Part shown: positions 1 through 4,637 of the stretch, piece by piece
Numbering within the stretch: the first letter of the stretch is position 1
How the letters are laid out: each line of letters opens with the position of its first letter
Assembly (NCBI GenBank): GCA_030614585.1
Contig: JAUWTT010000252.1
Span: forward strand, 1-6,198
Reading direction: 5' to 3'
DNA length: 6,198 nucleotides
Origin: Acidobacteriota bacterium
GTDB lineage: Bacteria; Acidobacteriota; UBA6911; RPQK01; JAPXNP01
Notes under the pieces: generated by a model
Told to the model about the DNA's origin: nothing
Seen by the model: only the letters and a program-made list of their open reading frames with translations
Database searches by the model: none
Position numbers and translations under genes: made by a program

Positions 1-450
1 GGAAATATCACTCCCAATGCCGAATTCAATTTCTGGGTCGATCCGGAAGCGGCACATGCAGTCCTTCGTTCCGGAATAAGTATCGAGCTCTCCCCACTGA
101 ATGTCTCCAAGAAGACCGGATTCACCAAAAAACACCTAGCTCAGATCACTTCGACAGACACCCCGGTTGCACACCTTCTAAAGCAAACTATGGAAGATAC
201 TTTTCGGACGGATGGGGCTCAACTGATGTATGACCAGGTAACAGTTGCCAGCGTCATCGATCCATCTCTGGTCAGGAAGAAAGAGTTGTTCGTCGTTGTC
301 GATACAGCTCAGGGAATCAACTATGGAGTGTCGGTTGGAGGAACGACCATCTGGCCCGGGGCTGAAGGTACTCAGTCAATTCACGTTCAGTACGACCTCG
401 ATTGGGAGAGGTTTATCGAGCTTTACATAAAACGAGTAACCAGCAAGTAA
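1..450 (+). CDS. Nucleoside hydrolase (inosine-uridine preferring type), C-terminal half, 5' truncated by window edge
   Basis: Open from base 1 to TAA at 448-450, giving 149 visible residues with no start in the window; family members are usually a little over 300 residues, so roughly the N-terminal half, including the Asp-rich calcium-binding motif, lies to the left. The visible part begins G-N-I-T-P-N-A-E-F-N, which matches the family's ribose-binding block: N2, E8 and N10 correspond to Asn160, Glu166 and Asn168 of the Crithidia enzyme. It is followed by the usual F-x-V-D-P-E-A-A helix. A second conserved block, M-Y-D-Q-V-T-V-A-S-V-I-D-P (residues 76-88), carries D78, expected to be a calcium ligand; the preceding position, often the catalytic His, is Tyr77. 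The family cleaves the N-glycosidic bond of ribonucleosides to release base and ribose. Nucleobase preference cannot be read from this half. The next gene starts 304 nt downstream, beyond a repeat tract, so co-transcription is uncertain. Confidence 0.88.
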   Translation, partial: GNITPNAEFNFWVDPEAAHAVLRSGISIELSPLNVSKKTGFTKKHLAQITSTDTPVAHLLKQTMEDTFRTDGAQLMYDQVTVASVIDPSLVRKKELFVVVDTAQGINYGVSVGGTTIWPGAEGTQSIHVQYDLDWERFIELYIKRVTSK

Positions 451-485
451 CGGCTCCAAATACGCTAAACCGAAACAGGCCAAGC

Positions 486-640
486 CCAAAGCTCGAAGTC
501 GGAAGGTGAAAGTTCGACGTTCGAAGTTCGAAGTTCGAACTTTCCCGAGCCCCAAGGGAGTAAGACCCAATTCCCAAGCCTTCGAGACTCCGAGACCTCG
601 AGACTTCGTCCTTAAGCCCCGAATTCCCAGTTTCCCAGTT
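486..640. repeat. Mosaic low-complexity tract of 7-8 nt tandem repeats
   Basis: This tract fills most of the gap after the nucleoside hydrolase. It contains four tandem heptamers GTTCGAM at 512-539 (GTTCGAC then three GTTCGAA), three tandem octamers CGAGACYY at 583-606, and two tandem octamers TTCCCAGT at 624-639, with CCCAAG-type units between them (551-580). TTCGAA is self-complementary, so the heptamer block can fold: 508-517 pairs with 535-544 (10 bp), with further pairing inside. No T-run follows, so it is not a standard intrinsic terminator. The minus-strand frame through the tract reads as a degenerate S-N-F-E-L-R-T repeat, typical of spurious ORFs over such repeats, not of a gene. Related tracts occur at about 2231-2285 and 4293-4343. 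The origin and any function are unknown. Confidence 0.8.
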
Positions 641-738
641 GCCCCACGTGGAATAGAATATCCATGTGATCGACATCCATAACCGGGCCATCGATGTTCA
701 TCCGGTCAAAGCTCATTGCAGCGGTGGCCAAATCCCCT

Positions 739-746
739 GGGAAGGA
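739..746 (+). promoter_or_regulatory. Ribosome binding site that decides the start of the Gfo/Idh gene
   Basis: GGGAAGGA lies 8 nt before the ATG at 755 and resembles a Shine-Dalgarno sequence. An in-frame TTG at 716 and GTG at 749 are also possible starts, but no comparable purine-rich site precedes 716, and starting at 755 places the twin-arginine motif at residues 15-20, as expected for a Tat signal. Confidence 0.65.
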
Positions 747-754
747 ATGTGTCT

Positions 755-2023
755 ATGGAAGGGCCTAAAGTCCACAACCTCCTCGCCCGCTTCTCGACTC
801 GGCGTCGTTTCATCAGAGATGTATCCCGTTTAACTGCGACTGGGATTGTGGCATCGAGTGGGATCCACGCGACATTCGAAGCCTTAGCTGCAGACTTGCC
901 TCCCGAACGCAAAGTGCGCCTCGGAGTGGTGGGAGGAGGCTTTGGAGCTTCATTTCAGTGGCATGAACATCCCAACTGTGAAGTGGTTGCGGTTGCTGAT
1001 CTTCGACAGGACCGTCGAGACCGCCTTGTCGAAACTTACGGATGCGACCGAACTTACGAATCGCTCGAAAAGTTGGTACTGGCTGCGGATATCGAGGCCG
1101 TGGCAATCTTCACACCTGCCCCGGATCACGTTCGCCATTGTGAACTGGCATTAAACGCCGGCAAACATGTGATTTGTGCTGTCCCCGCGGCCATGTCCCT
1201 GGAGGAATGCCGGCAGCTGATTGATGCAGTCGAGCGCACTGGCTTGACCTTTATGATGGCGGAGACCAGCTACTATCAGCAGCCTACGATTTCGGCACGG
1301 AAGTTTTACGAGGAAGGCCAATTTGGGAAGCTGATCTCTGTCGAATCCGAGTATCACCACGCAGGCCTCGAGGAACTCTATTTTCTGGAAGGCGGATGGA
1401 CCTGGCGTCACGGGCTTCCTCCCATGCACTATCCGACGCATTGCACAGCGCACCTGATTGGAATCACGGGGGAGAGGCTGAGCCGGGTTTCCTGTGTCGG
1501 CTGGGGCGATGACGATCCGATTCTAAAGGGGAACCCTTATCAAAACCCTTTCTGGAATGAGACTGCCTTCTTCATTACCGATAGAGGAACTCCGTTTCAT
1601 GTAGAAATCTACTGGAAGGGTGCTCATAGAGGCGGAGAACGTGCCCGGTGGTTTGGCGACAAGATGAGTTTCTTCTTTCCCAGTGAGAATGGTCTGGGAT
1701 CGGTGATTGTGCGAAGCGGGGAACTGAAGGAGTTGGACAGTGGAGGGTATGTTCGTCAGCGTGCGTCGCTGGAACCGTACGACCAGCCGGAATGGTGGTC
1801 GACTGAGATGCTTCCGGAGCAACTTCGCCACGGCAGCGGCCACGAGGGCTCTCACACCTTCCTGACACATGAGTTCATCGCGGCTCTCGTTGAGGGACGG
1901 AGACCGACGGTGGACGTATATGAGGCGGTCGCCTACACAGCCCCAGGGATTGTTGCTCATCAGTCGGCGCTGAAGAACGGAGACCAATTGAGGATTCCCG
2001 ATTTCGGCCGAGGCATTGATTAG
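755..2023 (+). CDS. Tat-exported Gfo/Idh/MocA-family protein, possibly GH109-like
   Basis: The protein has 422 residues from ATG 755. The N-terminus carries a twin-arginine motif, T-R-R-R-F-I (15-20), then a mildly hydrophobic stretch and a candidate cleavage site A-L-A at 43-45, suggesting export in folded, cofactor-loaded form. A Rossmann fold follows: beta strand and glycine loop G-V-V-G-G-G-F-G-A (57-65), with acidic D82 at the end of strand 2, the usual NAD-type position. The family lysine motif E-K-P is replaced by A-V-P (142-144), so the canonical dehydrogenase lysine is missing. The C-terminal domain contains H-Y-P-T-H (225-229); a Y-P-T-H motif at nearly the same position carries the active-site Tyr and His of GH109 NAD-dependent glycosidases. 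The C-terminus G-H-E-G-S-H (362-367) and the region through 405 fit the Gfo/Idh family. Substrate is unknown. Family assignment is firm; a hydrolase rather than oxidoreductase role is inference. No obvious operon partner is adjacent. Confidence 0.9.
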   Translation: MEGPKVHNLLARFSTRRRFIRDVSRLTATGIVASSGIHATFEALAADLPPERKVRLGVVGGGFGASFQWHEHPNCEVVAVADLRQDRRDRLVETYGCDRTYESLEKLVLAADIEAVAIFTPAPDHVRHCELALNAGKHVICAVPAAMSLEECRQLIDAVERTGLTFMMAETSYYQQPTISARKFYEEGQFGKLISVESEYHHAGLEELYFLEGGWTWRHGLPPMHYPTHCTAHLIGITGERLSRVSCVGWGDDDPILKGNPYQNPFWNETAFFITDRGTPFHVEIYWKGAHRGGERARWFGDKMSFFFPSENGLGSVIVRSGELKELDSGGYVRQRASLEPYDQPEWWSTEMLPEQLRHGSGHEGSHTFLTHEFIAALVEGRRPTVDVYEAVAYTAPGIVAHQSALKNGDQLRIPDFGRGID

Positions 2024-2230
2024 ATGCTGCGGGCTGGGGGCACTGTCAGTTCAATCCATGTAAGGGCCTAGTCTCACCGGCACAGCGGCAGGCCTGCAAC
2101 CTTTCAACACGCGCCAATAGCCTTCCTGACGAAATTTGTTCGAAAACCCACAAATCTTTACGAAACATGTTCCGGACAATTCGTATTGTATAGAAAGTAC
2201 TGAAATAACGGGTTTCGAGATTGTGGGAAG

Positions 2231-2285
2231 TCAAAAGTTCAGGATGACCTGAAGCCCGATTCCCAGATACTAGGAGACTCTGATT
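2231..2285. repeat. Degenerate copy of the low-complexity repeat tract
   Basis: AAGCCCGATTCCCAG at 2252-2266 matches AAGCCCCGAATTCCCAG at 614-630 apart from two single-base indels. It is flanked by AAAGTTC (2234-2240) and GGAGACTC (2273-2280), which resemble other units of the first tract. A small inverted repeat, TTCAGG-ATGA-CCTGAA (2238-2253), overlaps it. It looks like an eroded member of the family at 486-640. Confidence 0.45.
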
Positions 2286-2307
2286 GAGTTAAATTTCGAG
2301 AAACGGC

Positions 2308-2514
2308 CTATGAATCGTCCTGAATAAGTGAGGGCAGCGACTGGTACTCGCTGCCCTCCGGGTATTCTCCGCTGCGCGTGCAACAAAGAACTTCCATTTC
2401 CAGTTTAACCGAGCCGGCAAGAAAGCGCCAGATCTCGGGCACGCCATCAAGAGCCAAACAAACCTGCGGAGAAATCCAATCGACAGGTACGACCTGAGGC
2501 CCGCAAGGAGTTCT
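2308..2514 (-). pseudogene. Possible gene remnant: minus-strand open stretch of 68 codons, no good start
   Basis: Reading the minus strand from 2514 to a TAG at 2310-2308 gives 68 open codons bounded upstream by a TAG (2517-2515). The conceptual product has balanced, protein-like composition, with segments such as V-D-W-I-S-P-Q-V and G-V-P-E-I-W-R-F-L-A-G and an acidic end S-L-I-Q-D-D-S. The only starts are TTG (2457), GTG (2442) and ATG (2397), none with a clear Shine-Dalgarno site, and the ATG would leave only 29 residues. I do not recognise the family. It may be the 3' end of a decayed gene, a short real gene using TTG, or chance. The 11-bp hairpin at 2330-2358 falls inside it. Confidence 0.25.
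2330..2358. other. Perfect 11-bp GC-rich inverted repeat (hairpin)
   Basis: GAGGGCAGCGA (2330-2340) pairs perfectly with TCGCTGCCCTC (2348-2358) around a 7-nt loop CTGGTAC. It sits about 300 nt after the Gfo/Idh stop and about 160 nt before the deiminase-like start. Neither side has a T-run, so a classical intrinsic terminator is not supported. It could be an RNA stem in the leader of the downstream gene, a protein-binding site, or chance within a decayed coding stretch. Confidence 0.6.
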
Positions 2515-2516
2515 CT

Positions 2517-4340
2517 ATGCGTCGTCTGTTTGGACTCGGCTGGTTTGGAGTTGCATTCGTTGTATCTTCATTGTCCGCTGGCAATTCGCTCTGTCTTTTC
2601 TCTTTCGGCGAGACAATCGGGGCTTCAGGAACTTCAAAAGACGGCTGGGTGAGGGAGAGCCCCTCTGATGATCAATTGGCAGCTTCACTGGTTGAGATCA
2701 GACAAGTTGCTCCTGAGCCGCCTTTTGAAGAGTCTGCAGCACCACAAGCCCTGAACTTTGCGTGCTCAGATAGTAATCAACACTTGAAGGCCTTCTTTGA
2801 GACCCGCCGTCTACCTCTTCACGAAGATCTCCTCCGCGAGATCAAAGGCCGGAAATGTCATATTCTCTACCAGCCCTCGGTCGAGGGTTTTCGCGCGGAT
2901 CCCGATGACTATCCGGTACAAGAACTACTCTTTGAGTATCCTACGGTAAGGTTTGTGGCGCAGCGAAGCTTTGGGGTCGGTGACACACTTGACATTGTCA
3001 AATCGGTCCTTCATCAGCTTGAACAGCCTCCAACGATTCAGCTTCGTCTTCAGAATCTCCAGGTTGATGACGTTTATGAGAAGTCAAAACTGCTCCATTT
3101 CAAGCGGAACGGCAGCCAGATCACGCTCCGCAACACCGGGAATGATGCGTATATGCCCTGGGCACAGGACTACATCAAGAGCGGTCGAGTGGGCAAGGAG
3201 CGAAGAGTCCTGGTGCCACGGCGACTCTATGAAGGGAGAGCCCAAAACGCAGAAATCTATCAGGAAGCGCTCGGATTACTGATTGCAAGCGAAGAGGGTG
3301 TTGTCTCCTCAAGACTCTCCTGGGAGGGTGGTGACCTTCAGTTTGCTCTCCATCCCAAAGACCCTGAGAAGCTGGTTTTGTTCTACGGTGATGTCGCCAA
3401 GACTTATTGGGGCAGCTGCTTAACCTCCGCCGAGTACGCATATGTTCTGAAACTGGAATTCGGAGCTGATCTGGCAGTTGATCTGAGTCAAATCACCCCT
3501 CATGTCGACTATTTCATCTCTTTTCTCCCTGCCGACAAAATTGCTCTGGTGAGCGAGCCACTGCATTTCGACGTCCAGCTGGCTCGTGAAGCCCTGGACA
3601 GTCTAATAGAAAGGTTTCAGGCTTCTGAGACAGTGCCCGTTGAATTGCTGCAACTTAGAGCTTTGTTGTCTTCCGAGGACGAGTTCCCGCGAGAACAGGT
3701 CTTAGAAGTGGTTGGCAGTATTTGGGAGGTTCAAACCCAGTGGACTTCCCAAATCGATACGGAACTGTGGCAACGACTAGCGTCATATGTGGCTCGTGCG
3801 TGCCCGTCTGATGAGAGCCAATGCCTCTCTCCTGCGGGGCAAGTCAGAATGGCTCAGGACGAACCGTTGCTACTGGGGGATTGGGTGAAAGCCGCTTTGG
3901 AGGTTCAGTCCGAACGTGAGTGGATTGTCAATCACTTGGCCGTGATCGAGAGCCAGTTCGTAGAGCCTAGCGCGAAGAAGAAAAAACGCATTGAAGATAG
4001 GATCAAGAAGCTGCAAGAGATCGGCTTCCACGTGATTCGGGTACCTAGAATCGATGCAAACACGGGAGCGCATGCTGCCTGGTCCGGGATTAGTTATGTG
4101 AACGGGCTCTTGATCGACAAGACTTTCTTCGTTCCGGAATTTGGCCTTCGTGAGTTCGAACGTTCGATCTTCAAGCAGTTAAAGATTTCCCTTCCTGACT
4201 CGTACACTGTCGTCCCGGTGTTTTCTCAGCACGCTCTCTTACACAATGGCGGGATTCACTGCATCTCAGGAATACTGAGAGGACTCCCGCACTCCCAAGC
4301 CTTCGGAAGTCCCAAATCCCAAGCTCCAAGACCCAAGTAA
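2517..4340 (+). CDS. Secreted protein-arginine-deiminase-like enzyme (guanidino-group-modifying superfamily)
   Basis: The protein has 607 residues; the start ATG is preceded by AAGGAG at 6-nt spacing. Residues 1-22 form a likely Sec signal peptide (M-R-R, hydrophobic core 4-20, S-L-S-A near 18-21); C26 is not in a convincing lipobox. The catalytic core has the guanidino-modifying-enzyme layout: W-A-Q-D (215-218), W-E-G-G-D (269-273), H-V-D-Y-F-I-S-F-L-P (329-338), Y-V-N-G (527-530) and G-G-I-H-C-I-S (578-584) with candidate nucleophile C582. W-x-Q-D and H-V-D-x-F-x-S-F-x-P closely resemble the blocks holding Asp350 and His471/Asp473 of human PAD4; the H-C-I end resembles agmatine deiminases. 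These enzymes convert arginine or agmatine guanidino groups to ureido groups, so peptidyl-arginine citrullination outside the cytoplasm is plausible but unproven. A helical, charged region (about 350-500) makes the H329-C582 distance longer than in PAD4. The last ~16 residues and the stop lie in repeat DNA. Confidence 0.78.
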   Translation: MRRLFGLGWFGVAFVVSSLSAGNSLCLFSFGETIGASGTSKDGWVRESPSDDQLAASLVEIRQVAPEPPFEESAAPQALNFACSDSNQHLKAFFETRRLPLHEDLLREIKGRKCHILYQPSVEGFRADPDDYPVQELLFEYPTVRFVAQRSFGVGDTLDIVKSVLHQLEQPPTIQLRLQNLQVDDVYEKSKLLHFKRNGSQITLRNTGNDAYMPWAQDYIKSGRVGKERRVLVPRRLYEGRAQNAEIYQEALGLLIASEEGVVSSRLSWEGGDLQFALHPKDPEKLVLFYGDVAKTYWGSCLTSAEYAYVLKLEFGADLAVDLSQITPHVDYFISFLPADKIALVSEPLHFDVQLAREALDSLIERFQASETVPVELLQLRALLSSEDEFPREQVLEVVGSIWEVQTQWTSQIDTELWQRLASYVARACPSDESQCLSPAGQVRMAQDEPLLLGDWVKAALEVQSEREWIVNHLAVIESQFVEPSAKKKKRIEDRIKKLQEIGFHVIRVPRIDANTGAHAAWSGISYVNGLLIDKTFFVPEFGLREFERSIFKQLKISLPDSYTVVPVFSQHALLHNGGIHCISGILRGLPHSQAFGSPKSQAPRPK

Positions 4341-4343
4341 GAC
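4293..4343. repeat. TCCCAAR-type low-complexity tract overlapping the 3' end of the deiminase-like gene
   Basis: Degenerate TCCCAAR/ACCCAAG units occur at 4293, 4310, 4317, 4325 (one base short) and 4331. The 13-mer TCCCAAGCCTTCG at 4293-4305 is identical to 572-584 in the first tract, and GTAAGAC (4337-4343) also recurs at 560-566. The tract encodes the P-x-S-Q-x-like tail of the preceding protein and supplies its TAA at 4338-4340. Confidence 0.7.
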
Positions 4344-4637
4344 ACGGGCATTCTTCGTTTCAGCCATTGAGGTGATCGCCCCGGACATGGCCGAAGGTGG
4401 CCCCCAGAGGGAGCGTAAATTCTCGCTTCTTCGGCTTCATCACCGCCGAGCTCTAGCCAACCGGGAGACATGCGTCGTTGAGTTGAATTGCTGAGATGAT
4501 CGGGCCTCTCCAACCCCTTTACGCGTTTTGTCAGCTCAGATAGACTGCTCGCGGAAGAGCAACTTCCTAGCGATTGCGTTATGTTCTCCCGAAACTTCAT
4601 TTAGGCAACGAGCCTGAAAGAGAGGTGGTTTGACGTA
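4341..4637. other. 297-nt intergenic region without a recognised gene
   Basis: No + strand gene is visible. The minus strand is open across 4256-4600, but its product runs through the repeat tract and into the deiminase-like gene, so it is treated as spurious. GCCGAAG (4390-4396) can pair with CTTCGGC (4429-4435) around a smaller AGCG/CGCT stem (4412-4415/4424-4427), forming a weak nested hairpin. GAGGTG (4622-4627), 10 nt before ATG 4638, is the likely ribosome binding site of the next gene. No convincing promoter was found. Confidence 0.5.

Larger units (their letters stand above)
2024..2516. other. 493-nt intergenic region with repeat remnant, hairpin and possible minus-strand gene remnant
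   Basis: No convincing + strand gene is visible. The left part (2024-2230) shows no recognisable element. Around 2231-2285 there is a degenerate copy of the low-complexity repeats. A perfect 11-bp hairpin lies at 2330-2358, and a minus-strand open stretch spans 2308-2514. The final bases hold the Shine-Dalgarno site AAGGAG (2505-2510), six nt before ATG 2517. No promoter with both a good -35 and a good -10 was found. Confidence 0.6.

Noticed and set aside
654..659. TAGAAT as a -10 box for the Gfo/Idh gene
   Set aside because: It is one base off TATAAT, but no TTGACA-like -35 exists 16-18 nt upstream, where the repeat tract lies.
413..691. Minus-strand open frame of 92 codons across the first repeat tract
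   Set aside because: Its product is largely a translation of the tandem repeats (S-N-F-E-L-R-T-like), and it overlaps the end of the nucleoside hydrolase; typical spurious ORF.
716..754. TTG at 716 as the start of the Gfo/Idh protein
   Set aside because: It adds 13 residues before the Tat signal without a Shine-Dalgarno site; ATG 755 is better supported.
1523..1987. Minus-strand open frame of 154 codons
   Set aside because: Lies entirely inside the Gfo/Idh gene, whose family assignment is clear; antisense shadow.
2189..2194. TATAGA as a -10 box upstream of the deiminase-like gene
   Set aside because: The expected -35 position reads CATGTT; over 300 nt from the start codon, with no supporting elements.
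2046..2234. Minus-strand open frame of 62 codons between the Gfo/Idh and deiminase-like genes
   Set aside because: No recognisable motif and no clear ribosome binding site; it is no longer than chance open frames in this window.
2517..2594. Lipoprotein signal at C26 of the deiminase-like protein
   Set aside because: The residues before C26 (G-N-S-L) do not fit a lipobox; an ordinary Sec signal peptide is the better reading.
4528..4533. TTGTCA as a -35 box for the enolase gene
   Set aside because: With a 17-nt spacer the -10 position reads GCGGAA; no usable -10.
4256..4600. Minus-strand open frame of 114 codons
   Set aside because: It overlaps the catalytic-Cys end of the deiminase-like gene, its C-terminal part is repeat translation (L-G-L-G-A-W-D-L-G-L), and no family was recognised.
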